Assembly (NCBI RefSeq): GCF_004348735.1 | Contig: NZ_SMKT01000026.1 | Span: forward strand, 1-64,000 | Source: Actinomadura sp. KC06 | Lineage (GTDB): Bacteria; Actinomycetota; Actinomycetes; Streptosporangiales; Streptosporangiaceae | DNA: 64,000 nucleotides | Direction: 5' to 3' | Shown: positions 56,178 to 64,000 of the stretch, piece by piece | Layout: each line of letters opens with the position of its first letter | How positions within the stretch are numbered: the first letter of the stretch is position 1 | Position numbers and translations under genes: made by a program | The notes under the pieces: generated by a model | Seen by the model: only the letters and a program-made list of their open reading frames with translations | What the model was told of the DNA's origin: nothing | Databases searched by the model: none

Positions 56178-57452
56178 ATGCGCTGGCCTGATCACGCAAT
56201 CTGGTGGCACGTCTACCCGCTCGGCTTCGTCGGGGCCGAGCGCGAGGTCACGTCGGCTCCTAGGGAGGCGCGGCTAGGGCGGGTCACCGGCTGGCTCGAC
56301 CACCTTCTGGGGCTCGGCTGCAATGGGCTTGCGCTCGGGCCTGTGTTCGCGTCCGAGACCCACGGCTACGACACCGTCGACCACTACCGCGTCGACCCGC
56401 GGCTGGGCGGCGAGGACGATCTGCAGAGGCTCATCGACGAGGCGTCCCAGAAAGGCGTCCGCATTCTGTTCGACGGCGTTTTCAACCATGTCGGACGGAG
56501 TTTCCCGCCGTTCGCGGACGTCGCCGCCAGAGGCGACGCGTCCCCGTACCGGACGTGGTTCCATCCCGACCTGCGCACGTTCGAGGGGCACGACCGCCTC
56601 GTCACGCTGAACCACGCCGAGCCCGAGGTCGCCGACTACGTCACCGACGTCATGGCCCACTGGCTGGAGCGCGGCATAGACGGCTGGCGCCTGGACGCCG
56701 CCTACGCCGTCCCGCCCGAGTTCTGGCGGACGGTCACGGACCGTCTCCGCGCGCGCTTCCCCGAGGCATGGCTCGTGGGTGAGGTCATCCACGGCGACTA
56801 TGCGCGCCTGGTCGAACGCACCGGATTCGACTCTGTCACCCAGTACGAGCTGTGGAAGGCCATCTGGAGCTCCCTGAACGACCGCAACTTCTATGAACTG
56901 GCCCACGCCCTCGACCGGCACGACGGGATGCTCGACACGTTCGTGCCTCAGACGTTCCTCGGCAATCACGATGTGACCCGCCTGGCCAGCCGCCTGGGCG
57001 ACGGACGTTTCCTCGCCCACGCGCTGGTGATTCTGCTGACCGTTGGTGGCGTCCCGTCCATTTATGCGGGTGACGAGTTCGCGTTCCAAGGCGTCAAGGA
57101 GGAACGGGAAGGCGGGGACGACGCGATACGGCCGGAGTTCGCAGAACGCCCTGACGAGACCGCCGGACATGGTGAGCCCTACCACCGGCTGCATCAGGAA
57201 CTGATCGGGCTTAGACGCCGCCATCCCTGGCTGGTCCGCGCCCACAGCACGACGGAGACCCTGACCAACACGGCCTTCTCCTACACGGTCGGGTATGGCG
57301 AAGAGCGGCTCGCGGTCGTCCTGAACCTGGACGACGAGCCCGCCCAGGTGAACCTGCCCGCCGCCCACTGGACGACCATCGCCGGCCAGGCCGTCTTCGC
57401 CGATGACGGCGCGACCGTGCCGCCGACGGGCTGGGCCATCGCCCGGCCATGA
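56178..57452 (+). CDS. GH13 alpha-amylase-family glycosidase
   Basis: A 424-aa (beta/alpha)8 alpha-glucan enzyme, cytoplasmic because no signal peptide is visible. The four GH13 regions are present: DGVFNH at 99-104, GWRLDAAY with nucleophile Asp173, GEVIHG with acid Glu202, and FLGNHD with Asp265. No starch-binding or N-domain is visible. It may act on maltooligosaccharides, trehalose-like sugars or glycogen fragments; substrate cannot be assigned. GGGAGAGG supports the ATG. It follows the monooxygenase by about 50 bp. Confidence 0.92.
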   Translation: MRWPDHAIWWHVYPLGFVGAEREVTSAPREARLGRVTGWLDHLLGLGCNGLALGPVFASETHGYDTVDHYRVDPRLGGEDDLQRLIDEASQKGVRILFDGVFNHVGRSFPPFADVAARGDASPYRTWFHPDLRTFEGHDRLVTLNHAEPEVADYVTDVMAHWLERGIDGWRLDAAYAVPPEFWRTVTDRLRARFPEAWLVGEVIHGDYARLVERTGFDSVTQYELWKAIWSSLNDRNFYELAHALDRHDGMLDTFVPQTFLGNHDVTRLASRLGDGRFLAHALVILLTVGGVPSIYAGDEFAFQGVKEEREGGDDAIRPEFAERPDETAGHGEPYHRLHQELIGLRRRHPWLVRAHSTTETLTNTAFSYTVGYGEERLAVVLNLDDEPAQVNLPAAHWTTIAGQAVFADDGATVPPTGWAIARP

Positions 57453-57455
57453 CGC

Positions 57456-58148
57456 TCACGAGCGGCGGGCCAGCACCAGGCTTCCCCGTTTCGTCACCGG
57501 GAGGGGCGTCCTGAGCCGCCGGGCGGCCTCGGCCGCCTGCGACCGGGGCACGTGGCGGGCGATCAGGTAGTCGCGGACGGCGTCGTGGTCGGGAAGCGTG
57601 ATCAGCGGCGCGTCCCACCGCTCCACCTCGACCTCGCCGAACACCTCGCAGACGCGGTCCGGGGCCTCCTCGGCGTCGAACGTCGTCGGCTCGGGACGCC
57701 ATACGGGCGACAGTTCGGGGCTGTCGGTCCGGCAGATCGCGGTGACGAGCAGGACGCCGCCTGGCGCGAGGACGCGGCGGGCCTCGCGCAGCGCGAGACC
57801 GGGATCGTCCAGGTGGTAGAGCATGTTCACGGCGACGGCGGCGTCGAACGTCCCGTCCCGGAAGGGCAGGCGCAGCGCGTCGGCCCGGACGCGTGGCCTC
57901 GGATGGGCGCGCAGGAGGGCGGCGGACGCGTCCAGCCCCACCAGCCGGAACGGCGGCGGGTGGGGGAGGGCGTCGCTGAGCGCGCCCTCCCCGCAGCCGA
58001 TGTCCAGGACGAGGGACGGCCCGCCGTGCAGCAGCTTCGAGGCGATGTGGTCGTGCAGGCTCCGCGCCCCGATCAGGTACTTCCTGGTGACCCTGGAGGC
58101 GAGGCGGAAACGCTCCGGGTCCGAGTCGTAGTCGGGTGTGAGGGCCAT
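57456..58148 (-). CDS. SAM-dependent methyltransferase
   Basis: A 230-aa class I methyltransferase. Motif I is VLDIGCGEGA at 47-56; motif II/III follows as VAVNMLYHLDDPG and LREARRVLAPGGVLLVTA. The small size and UbiE/Methyltransf_11-like profile give no substrate. It converges on the GH13 gene with only ~4 bp between stops and lies downstream of the SDR gene on the same strand. Confidence 0.9.
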   Translation of the reverse strand: MALTPDYDSDPERFRLASRVTRKYLIGARSLHDHIASKLLHGGPSLVLDIGCGEGALSDALPHPPPFRLVGLDASAALLRAHPRPRVRADALRLPFRDGTFDAAVAVNMLYHLDDPGLALREARRVLAPGGVLLVTAICRTDSPELSPVWRPEPTTFDAEEAPDRVCEVFGEVEVERWDAPLITLPDHDAVRDYLIARHVPRSQAAEAARRLRTPLPVTKRGSLVLARRS

Positions 58149-58187
58149 GGACTGAGTCTGCCCGGTGAACAGCGCTGAAAAGCGCCG

Positions 58188-58934
58188 TCAGGCAGTGGCG
58201 CCGCCGTCCACGACCAGGTCGTGCCCGACGACGTGGCTGGACGCGTCCGACGCCAGCCACAGGACCGTCTCGGCCACCTCGGACGTGTCCGCCACGCGTC
58301 CGGACGGGGCGGCAGTGCGCATCCGCTCAGCACGCTGGGCGCGGGTCTCGCCCGGCAGCAGCGACATCGGCGTGTCGGTGGCGCCGGGGCTGACGGCGTT
58401 GATGCGGACGCGCTCGGCGATGTGGTCGAGGGCCGCGGCGCGGGTGAGAACGCTGACCGCCGCCTTGGACGCCGCATAGGCGGCCAGGCCGGGACGGCGG
58501 CCGTGCGCGCCGATGTTGGATGCGACGTTCACGATCGTCCCGCCGCCGTGGCCGCGCATGTGCGCGATCTCGTGCTTCATCGACAGGAACACGCCGGTCA
58601 GGTTCACCGCGAGGACGTCGTCCCAGGCTGCCTCGTCGACGTCGGCGAGCGGCCCGGCGGCGCCGAGGATCCCGGCGTTGTTGACGGCGACGTGGAGGCC
58701 GCCGTGGCGCGCGGCGACGGTCTCGACCATCCGGGCGACGGCGGACGTGTCGGTCACGTCGGTGATGACGTGGTCGGCGCACGGGCCGATCTCTTTGGCC
58801 GCGTCGGCGAGCGCGGCCGCGTCGCGTCCGGCGAGGACGACCGTGGCGCCCTGGCGGGCGAAGGCGTGCGCGATGGCGCGGCCGATGCCGCCCGCGCCGC
58901 CGGTGATGAGCACGGTGCTGCCGTCGAACGTCAT
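58188..58934 (-). CDS. Short-chain dehydrogenase/reductase
   Basis: A 248-aa NAD(P)-binding oxidoreductase. The cofactor motif TGGAGGIGRA is at 11-20, NNAG at 85-88, and the catalytic Ser139, Tyr153 and Lys157 (YAASK). The substrate is not predictable. It is probably regulated by the TetR protein encoded 80 bp upstream on the same strand: a 14-bp palindrome lies before this gene and a related one before the TetR gene. Confidence 0.94.
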   Translation of the reverse strand: MTFDGSTVLITGGAGGIGRAIAHAFARQGATVVLAGRDAAALADAAKEIGPCADHVITDVTDTSAVARMVETVAARHGGLHVAVNNAGILGAAGPLADVDEAAWDDVLAVNLTGVFLSMKHEIAHMRGHGGGTIVNVASNIGAHGRRPGLAAYAASKAAVSVLTRAAALDHIAERVRINAVSPGATDTPMSLLPGETRAQRAERMRTAAPSGRVADTSEVAETVLWLASDASSHVVGHDLVVDGGATA

Positions 58935-58954
58935 GAATCCGGCTCCTAGATAAT

Positions 58955-58968
58955 AGATCGATCGTTCT
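58955..58968. promoter_or_regulatory. TetR-type operator before the SDR gene
   Basis: AGATCGATCGTTCT, symmetrical around CGATCG with outer AGA/TCT arms; one base pair breaks symmetry. It lies 21-34 bp before the SDR start. Confidence 0.65.
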
Positions 58969-59014
58969 TGAATTGGATCGCAGAAACCCGCCTTCTGCCG
59001 GAGACGGGAAGGAA

Positions 59015-59596
59015 TCAGTCGAAGACGGCCAGCGCCTCGCGTGTCGCGTCATGGAGGCGGTTGTCGTCCGCGGGCGCGCGGCCCAGTACTCGAAGGCCCT
59101 GGAAGAAGACGACCAGGAACCGGGCCAGCGCGCGCGGGTCCCGATCAGGCGACAGCTCGCCCTGCGCGCGAGCCCGGGTCAGCGCCGAGGTGAGCGACGC
59201 CTCCAGGAAGTTCCAGCTCGCCTCGACCAGGCGAGCGGCCTCGGGATCGCGCGCCGCGAGCTCGACCGCGGTGTTGACGACGAAGCAGCCGTGCCTCGGC
59301 CGGTCGCGCGACGACTCCGCCGCATAGCGCTCGATCAGCGCCTTGACCTGCGGCAGGACGGGCCCCGGCTGCGACAGCGCCTCCGCGATCGCCGGGTCCG
59401 TCGTCCGCAGGTAGTGCTCGAACGCCTTCAGGTACAGCTCGTGCTTGCCGCCGAACGTCGCGTAGATGCTGGCGCGGGCGACGCCCAGATGCGCCACGAG
59501 ATCGGCCATCGACGTCGCCTCGTATCCGCGCTCCCAGAACAGGTCGAGGGCGCGCTGGAGGGCGGCGTCCGGGTCGAACTCCTTCGTCCGTGCCAT
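59015..59596 (-). CDS. TetR family transcriptional regulator
   Basis: A 193-aa dimeric repressor. The N-terminal helix-turn-helix is ALDLFWERGYEATSMADLVAHLGVARASIYATFGGKHELY, with a TetR_C-type ligand domain after it. A palindrome 23 bp upstream indicates autoregulation, and its near-copy before the SDR gene indicates the second target. The inducing ligand may be a substrate of the SDR, by inference. Confidence 0.95.
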   Translation of the reverse strand: MARTKEFDPDAALQRALDLFWERGYEATSMADLVAHLGVARASIYATFGGKHELYLKAFEHYLRTTDPAIAEALSQPGPVLPQVKALIERYAAESSRDRPRHGCFVVNTAVELAARDPEAARLVEASWNFLEASLTSALTRARAQGELSPDRDPRALARFLVVFFQGLRVLGRAPADDNRLHDATREALAVFD

Positions 59597-59618
59597 GGCC
59601 GGGACGATAGCCCTTTGG

Positions 59619-59632
59619 AGAACGATCGGTCA
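59619..59632. promoter_or_regulatory. TetR-type operator before the TetR gene
   Basis: AGAACGATCGGTCA shares AGAnCGATCG with the site at 58955-58968 in the matching orientation. It lies 23-36 bp before the regulator start. Confidence 0.65.
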
Positions 59633-59636
59633 AATA

Positions 59637-60206
59637 TCAGAGCTGCGGCCTGGCGGGGACGGCCGGGCGGTCGAGGTCCAGGGCGTCCAGCACCGACCCG
59701 TCCGCCGCGAGGGCCTCGACGATCGGGCCGCGGCGCGCGCCCCACACGACGGCGACGTGGCCGTGCGCGGGGACGTCCAGCAGCCGCTTGCCGACCCGGA
59801 TCCGCGCGACCTCCGCCGACGCGCGCAGCCGCGCCTCGTTCACCCACTTCGCGCCCCACGGCAGCAGCCGGTTGGCGTTGCGGACCGTCCGGCCCGACCC
59901 GTACTTCAGCAGGTGGCGGCCCATCTCGCCGGACGAGCGGCGCGCCAGGGGCTCGTCGGGAGCCGACCCGCCGGCGCCGCCGAGCTCCATCCACTCGCCG
60001 TCGCGGCGGTGGAACGTCCATCCCTCGATGAAGCCGGGCGCCGCGCCGGCCCACTGGTGCAGGAACGTGACAACGGCGACGTCGCCGTCCATATCGAGCC
60101 CGAGCGGAAGGAAGTCCCGTCCGTCGTCGCGGGCGGCGGGAGCCGGGTCGGGGAGGCCGTCCCGGAGGAGCCGCATGCACTCCTCGCGGACCTCGTGGTC
60201 GTTCAT
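59637..60206 (-). CDS. Conserved hypothetical protein, 189 aa
   Basis: Starts MNDHEVREECMRLLRDGLPDP; the sequence has no membrane segment. A central part (WTFHRRDGEWMELGGAGGSAPDEPL) and an exposed C-terminal basic/proline region give no recognised family. Start ATG 60206 was chosen. The start region itself is duplicated: gtggtcgttcatggtgcggg occurs twice, at about 60195-60214 and 60215-60234 in plus-strand coordinates, placing a second ATG (60226 on this strand) 20 nt upstream. That ATG opens a 7-codon frame (MNDHPAP) whose TGA overlaps the real ATG. Confidence 0.65.
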   Translation of the reverse strand: MNDHEVREECMRLLRDGLPDPAPAARDDGRDFLPLGLDMDGDVAVVTFLHQWAGAAPGFIEGWTFHRRDGEWMELGGAGGSAPDEPLARRSSGEMGRHLLKYGSGRTVRNANRLLPWGAKWVNEARLRASAEVARIRVGKRLLDVPAHGHVAVVWGARRGPIVEALAADGSVLDALDLDRPAVPARPQL

Positions 60207-60257
60207 GGTGCGGGGTGGTCGTTCATGGTGCGGGACCTCTGGATCGTGCAGGCGAGA

Positions 60258-60307
60258 CAACGTGCGGGCAGGACAAAGGGCCCTCCCGCGAGAGGGCCCT
60301 CACGTTG
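60258..60307. terminator. Strong hairpin, probably terminator on the minus strand
   Basis: AGGGCCCTC (60277-60285) and GAGGGCCCT (60292-60300) form a perfect 9-bp stem around CCGCGA. Outer arms CAACGTG (60258-60264) and CACGTTG (60301-60307) add a second helix. On the minus strand the inner stem is followed by TTTGTCC, a terminator-like run. It lies upstream of the 189-aa gene rather than after one, so it could end a leader or small RNA. Confidence 0.6.
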
Positions 60308-60696
60308 GACACACTCTAGAGGTCCGGCTCGTCTGGTTTCACCCGTCTGGTGTACTCCCGTCCATGCGCTGCCACACGCCCTTCATCTAGCCTTCAGCCC
60401 GCTCGCTCCCGGATGTTGCGGACGTCACAGGAGTCAACTCCCACACCCCGGAGCGACGCGGCATTTAAGTTCACCCGCTACGTGATGCGCACTCCTCGCG
60501 GCCCGCAAACAGGCAACACGCCTGCTCCATAGCAACCACCCCCGGCGACCATGCTCCGCGCCAGCTTGCTCGTGGTCACCGACACCGCCGTCAAGGTCCC
60601 GCGGGCCCACCGGCCTTTGGACCTTCGCGACGAAGAGTGACGGTGACCACACCGCCCGGGTTTGCGTCATTTCTGTGGAGCGGGTTAACTGCTGAC
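60308..60696. other. Gene-free region upstream of metNIQ leader
   Basis: No protein gene is supported. Visible features are an imperfect hairpin GGCGACCATG (60543-60552) with CGTGGTCACC (60571-60580), and on the minus strand a 19-codon Cys-rich frame at 60471-60530 (four Cys), which might be a leader for a minus-strand transcript. I could not match a SAM, cobalamin or T-box riboswitch by eye. Confidence 0.4.
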
Positions 60697-60786
60697 ATGA
60701 CCTCCGTACGCCTGTGCCTTGAGCACCGCCCGCAGACCGCGCGGGCCATGCGGCGTATGTGCTGTCGTCGAATGTGTGACCGCTGA
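60697..60786 (+). CDS. Candidate Cys/Met-rich leader peptide of metNIQ
   Basis: A 29-codon frame ends AMRRMCCRRMCDR. Its last 12 codons (60748-60783) contain three Met and three Cys codons, an extreme density in this GC-rich genome. It lies about 230 bp before metN on the same strand and is followed by a hairpin (CTCGC at 60803-60807, GCGAG at 60816-60820). The arrangement suggests ribosome-mediated attenuation by Cys or Met supply. A start at ATG 60748 would give 12 residues. No clear Shine-Dalgarno. Function is inferred. Confidence 0.45.
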   Translation: MTSVRLCLEHRPQTARAMRRMCCRRMCDR

Positions 60787-61017
60787 GGGCCCCTGCCTGA
60801 GCCTCGCGCCCCGAAGCGAGCGGATCCCGACACGCGAGTCACGCATGAACATCGAACGTCATCTGCTGAGCCACGCCCCATACCCGCCCGGCCTCTCCTG
60901 AGTGCGCCTGTGCCCGGCTGAGTTTCGCGCTGCTGTGGTGCGCCTTGCTGTGGCGTGTCCCGACCTGTTCACCGCCGCCCGACCGGCGGCCTTCCGTCCC
61001 GCATGGATTGATTCCCT

Positions 61018-62082
61018 GTGATTCAGATCGAAAAGCTTCGAAAGGTGTACCGCGGCCGCGGCCGCGAGGTGACCGCCGTGGACGGCGTCGACCTGACCGT
61101 CGCCGAGGGCGAGGTCTTCGGTGTCCTCGGACGCAGCGGCGCCGGGAAGAGCACGCTGCTGCGCTGCGTCAACCTGCTGGAACGTCCGGACGAGGGCCGT
61201 GTCGTGATCGACGGCCGGGACCTGCTCGCCCTGCGCGGTGGCGAGCTGCGCAGGGCGCGCCAGGGCATCGGCATGATCCACCAGCATTTCGGCCTGCTCG
61301 GCAGCCGGACCGTCGCCGGCAACGTCGCGTTCCCGCTGGAGGTCATGGGCGTCCCGCGCGCCGAGCGGGCCCGCCGCGTCGCCGAGCTCCTGGACCTCGT
61401 CGGGCTCACCGAGCATGCGAAGGCGTACCCGGCGCGGATCTCCGGCGGGCAGAAGCAGCGCGTCGGCATCGCCCGCGCCCTCGCCGGACGGCCGAAGGTG
61501 CTGCTGTCGGACGAGGCCACGTCCGCGCTCGACCCGGAGACGACCGCGTCCATCCTGGAGCTGCTGCGCGACCTCAACCGGCGGCTCGGCCTCACGATCC
61601 TGCTGATCACCCACGAGATGGACGTGGTCAAGAGCATCTGCGACTCGGCCGCCGTCATGCGGGACGGCCGCCTCACCGAGCAGGGCCCGGTGACCGGGCT
61701 GCTCGCCCGTCCGGGCTCCGAGCTGGCCCGCGGCCTGTTCCCGCTGCCGCCCGCCGAGCCCCGCGACGGCCACACCCTCGTCGAGGTCACCTTCGTCGGC
61801 GGCGCCACCGATGAGCCGTTCGTGTCGGCGCTGGCCCGCAAGTACTCCCTGGACGTCAACATCCTCGGCGGCGCCGTCGAGACGATCGGCGGCGAACGCG
61901 TCGGACGCCTCCAGCTCGAACTCCCCGGCGACCCGTCCCTGAACGCCGCCCAGCTCGCCTTCCTACGCGAGGCAGGCCTCGCCGTGACCGTCAAGCCCCC
62001 CACTGCCGACCCGACCCCTGTTGGGACGGCTGGCGCCGACAAGGCGGTCGCTGCTCACGATGTAGAGGAGGACGTTCGATGA
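61018..62082 (+). CDS. metN: Methionine ABC transporter ATP-binding protein
   Basis: A 354-aa ATPase subunit of a MetNIQ importer for methionine and analogues. Walker A GRSGAGKST is at 38-46; the ABC signature is ISGGQKQRVGIARAL, and Walker B ends SDEATSALDP. The C-terminal NIL domain (about 265-345), which binds methionine and inhibits uptake, is present. GTG start at 61018. The stop overlaps the metI start (ATGA). A possible attenuation leader lies upstream. Confidence 0.95.
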   Translation: MIQIEKLRKVYRGRGREVTAVDGVDLTVAEGEVFGVLGRSGAGKSTLLRCVNLLERPDEGRVVIDGRDLLALRGGELRRARQGIGMIHQHFGLLGSRTVAGNVAFPLEVMGVPRAERARRVAELLDLVGLTEHAKAYPARISGGQKQRVGIARALAGRPKVLLSDEATSALDPETTASILELLRDLNRRLGLTILLITHEMDVVKSICDSAAVMRDGRLTEQGPVTGLLARPGSELARGLFPLPPAEPRDGHTLVEVTFVGGATDEPFVSALARKYSLDVNILGGAVETIGGERVGRLQLELPGDPSLNAAQLAFLREAGLAVTVKPPTADPTPVGTAGADKAVAAHDVEEDVR

Positions 62083-62735
62083 GCTGGGATGAGGTCACTC
62101 CGCTGCTGTGGCCCGCCACGGTCGACACCCTCTACATGACCGGTGTGGCGACGCTGTTCACCGCCGCGCTCGGGCTGCTGCTCGGGGTGCTGCTGGTGGT
62201 CACCGAGCGCGGTGGGCTGCTGCCCGCGCCGCCCGTCAACAAGGTGCTCGGCGTGGTCGTCAACATCGGGCGCTCGCTGCCGTTCCTCATCCTGATGGTG
62301 GCGATCATCCCGTTCACCCGGACGGTCGTCGGCACCAGCATCGGGAACGCGGCCGCGATCGTCCCGCTGACGGTCGGCGCCATCCCGTTCTACGCGCGGC
62401 TCGTCGAGATCGCGCTGCGCGAGGTGGACCCGGGCGTGATCGCCGCGGCGGACGCGATGGGCGCCACCCGCCGGGAGATCGTCGGCAAGGTCCTGCTGCG
62501 CGAGGCGCGGCCGGGCCTGGTGTCGGGTCTGACCGTCACCGTGATCGCGCTGATCGGCTACACGGCCATGGCCGGGACGGTCGGCGGCGGCGGGCTCGGC
62601 AACCTCGCCGTCGTCTACGGCTACGAGCGCTTCGAGACCAAGGTCATGGTCGCGACCGTGGCGCTGCTGATCGTCCTCGTCCTGATCATCCAGGCGGCGG
62701 GGGACCTCGTGGCCCGCCGCCTGACCCACAGATAA
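62079..62735 (+). CDS. metI: Methionine ABC transporter permease
   Basis: A 218-aa permease with about five membrane helices and the coupling loop EVDPGVIAAADAMGATRREIVGKVLL that contacts MetN. MSWDEVTPLLWPATVDTLYMTG is the usual MetI N-terminus. It overlaps metN by four nt and is followed 20 nt later by metQ. Confidence 0.95.
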   Translation: MSWDEVTPLLWPATVDTLYMTGVATLFTAALGLLLGVLLVVTERGGLLPAPPVNKVLGVVVNIGRSLPFLILMVAIIPFTRTVVGTSIGNAAAIVPLTVGAIPFYARLVEIALREVDPGVIAAADAMGATRREIVGKVLLREARPGLVSGLTVTVIALIGYTAMAGTVGGGGLGNLAVVYGYERFETKVMVATVALLIVLVLIIQAAGDLVARRLTHR

Positions 62736-62755
62736 CGCAGAGAAAGGCACCTGTC

Positions 62756-63571
62756 GTGCTACGCAAGATCACTGTCGCGCTGGCCTCCGTCGGTCTCCTC
62801 GCGGGCCTGACCGCCTGCGGCTCGTCGGCGGCGTCGGACGATCCGGACGCCCCGCTGAAGGTCGCGGTCAACCCCGTCCCGCACGGCGACATCCTGACGT
62901 ACGTCAAGGACAATCTGGCGTCCAAGGCCGGGCTGAAGCTCGAGGTCGTCACGTTCAGCGACTACCAGCAGCCGAACACCGCGCTGAAGGAGAAGCAGGT
63001 CACGGCCAACTACTTCCAGCACGTGCCGTTCATGGAGGAGTTCGAGAAGAAGTCCGGGACGACGCTGTCGTTCGTCGCGCCCGTCCATCTCGAACCGCTC
63101 GGCGTGTACTCGAAGAAGGCGACGAGCCTGCAGGCCGTGCCGCGGGGCGCGACGGTCGCCGTCCCGAACGACCCGGCCAACGAGGGTCGCGCGCTGAAGC
63201 TGCTCGCCGGGAACGGCCTCATCACGCTGAAGCCGGACGCGCCCGCCACCGCGACGGAACGCGATATCGCGAGCAATCCGAAGGGCCTGAAGATCAAGCC
63301 GCTGAAGGCCGCGCAACTGCCCCGCTCGCTGGACGACGTCGACCTCTCGGTCATCAACGGCAACTACGCGATCGAGGCGGGCCTCGCGCCGAACAGGGAC
63401 GCGCTCGCCGCCGAGAAGCCCGAGGGCAACCCGTACGCGAACGGCGTCGTCACCCTTCCGGAGGACAAGGACGACCCGCGCGTGAAGAAGCTCGTCCGAC
63501 TGCTGCAGGGCCCCGAGGTCAAGAAGTTCGTCGAGGACAAGTACAAGGGCTCGGTGCTCGTCGCCTCCTGA
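62756..63571 (+). CDS. metQ: Methionine-binding lipoprotein MetQ
   Basis: A 271-aa substrate-binding lipoprotein of the NlpA/MetQ family. The lipobox LTAC ends at Cys21, the residue that becomes lipid-anchored. The mature segment has VAVNPVPHGDIL, ANYFQHVPFMEEF, VHLEPLGVYSKK, and VPNDPANEGRALKLL, all standard MetQ blocks. GTG start, AGAAAGG upstream. Last gene of metNIQ. Methionine versus its sulfoxide or cystine cannot be told from this. Confidence 0.96.
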   Translation: MLRKITVALASVGLLAGLTACGSSAASDDPDAPLKVAVNPVPHGDILTYVKDNLASKAGLKLEVVTFSDYQQPNTALKEKQVTANYFQHVPFMEEFEKKSGTTLSFVAPVHLEPLGVYSKKATSLQAVPRGATVAVPNDPANEGRALKLLAGNGLITLKPDAPATATERDIASNPKGLKIKPLKAAQLPRSLDDVDLSVINGNYAIEAGLAPNRDALAAEKPEGNPYANGVVTLPEDKDDPRVKKLVRLLQGPEVKKFVEDKYKGSVLVAS

Positions 63572-63668
63572 CCGCGGGTCCTGATCGCGACAAACGCGGG
63601 AAAGTGCGGCGTACTGTCCGTCGCTCCTGATAGGACAGGGCCGACGATCTCGCTCGCGAAGGGGACCC

Positions 63669-64000
63669 ATGGGCGTTTACGAGCACCTTGAGGAGTACGC
63701 CGGCCTGCCGGTGGCCACGTTCAACGAGGAGACGGGGGTGGACGACGACACCGAGGAGGAGGACGACGGCCGCGGGGCGGCGCCCGCCGGCGATTTCCCG
63801 CCCGCGGCCGAGGCGGCCTGGTACGTCGGGACGTCCTTCAGCGAGGAGCCGTTCGCCGACATCTTCGCGCGGTTCCTGCGGACGATCGACACCGCCGAGG
63901 TCACGGCATTGATCATCGGCTACTGGGGCGCCTCCTACGACGACGACGTCGCCGACCCGGTCGAGCTGCTGTGCGGGGCGGCCGCGTCCTTCCCGAAGCT
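63669..64000 (+). CDS. STM4015-like protein, 5' part
   Basis: The first ~110 residues are present; the gene runs past the window. The opening MGVYEHLEEYAGLPVATFN and the segment FARFLRTIDTAEVTALIIGYWGASYDDDVADPVELL match, by memory, the STM4015 family, which continues into leucine-rich repeats. Function unknown. AAGGGGA supports the ATG. Confidence 0.75.
   Translation, partial: MGVYEHLEEYAGLPVATFNEETGVDDDTEEEDDGRGAAPAGDFPPAAEAAWYVGTSFSEEPFADIFARFLRTIDTAEVTALIIGYWGASYDDDVADPVELLCGAAASFPK

Noticed and set aside
60300..61017. SAM riboswitch upstream of metNIQ
   Set aside because: No SAM-I, SAM-II or SAM-IV core could be aligned by eye; an Infernal search would decide.

Overview
The window is chromosomal DNA from a high-GC Gram-positive actinomycete. 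The core genes fit: a HrdB/SigA-type principal sigma factor, actinobacterial LexA, NrdR with a B12-dependent ribonucleotide reductase, ParE/ParC topoisomerase IV, and many GTG/TTG starts. Streptosporangiales or Streptomycetales is likely; the genus cannot be fixed from sequence alone. No rRNA, tRNA, CRISPR array, prophage or insertion sequence was seen.

Layout. 1-5000: a GC-rich repeat array, an alpha/beta hydrolase, a 1.2-kb array of ~21-bp repeats, a cytochrome P450 and a third array. 4.9-11 kb: acyl-CoA ligase, secreted AA10 lytic polysaccharide monooxygenase, zinc-ribbon/TerB-like protein, and leuS behind a leucine leader peptide with hairpins. 11-12 kb: a decayed ~276-bp tandem duplication. 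11.8-17.2 kb: the lexA / LysM protein / nrdR / nrdJ cluster with a LexA box and a paired NrdR box. 17.3-30.4 kb: housekeeping and stress genes (DoxX, serine hydrolase, OsmC, pirin, lipoate ligase-like, TerD, iodotyrosine-deiodinase-like flavoprotein, HhH-GPD protein, RNase HII, membrane AAA+ ATPase, AlkZ-like glycosylase, histidine phosphatase).

39.5-30.4 kb (minus strand): a long co-directional run encoding a sulfite-oxidase-type molybdoenzyme with cytochrome b, an 82-aa protein, a 541-542-aa protein, two paralogous TY-Chap/SseB-like proteins, a 122-aa partner, and 5-oxoprolinase PxpABC. 39.6-57.5 kb: HhH-GPD protein, PAS/GAF/PP2C phosphatase, sigma factor, YaaA, GNAT, small zinc protein, parE, a NarL-type two-component pair, thioredoxin-like protein, parC, lactate 2-monooxygenase-like enzyme and GH13 hydrolase. 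57.5-64 kb: methyltransferase, a TetR/SDR pair with matching operators, a conserved hypothetical, and a metNIQ importer behind a 0.8-kb leader with a Cys/Met-rich short ORF, then the start of an STM4015-like gene.

The strongest second-look items are the leuS attenuator, the Cys/Met leader before metNIQ, the flavoprotein with the full iodotyrosine deiodinase lid triad, the TY-Chap/SseB module upstream of pxpABC, and repeated GC-rich minisatellite-like arrays between genes.
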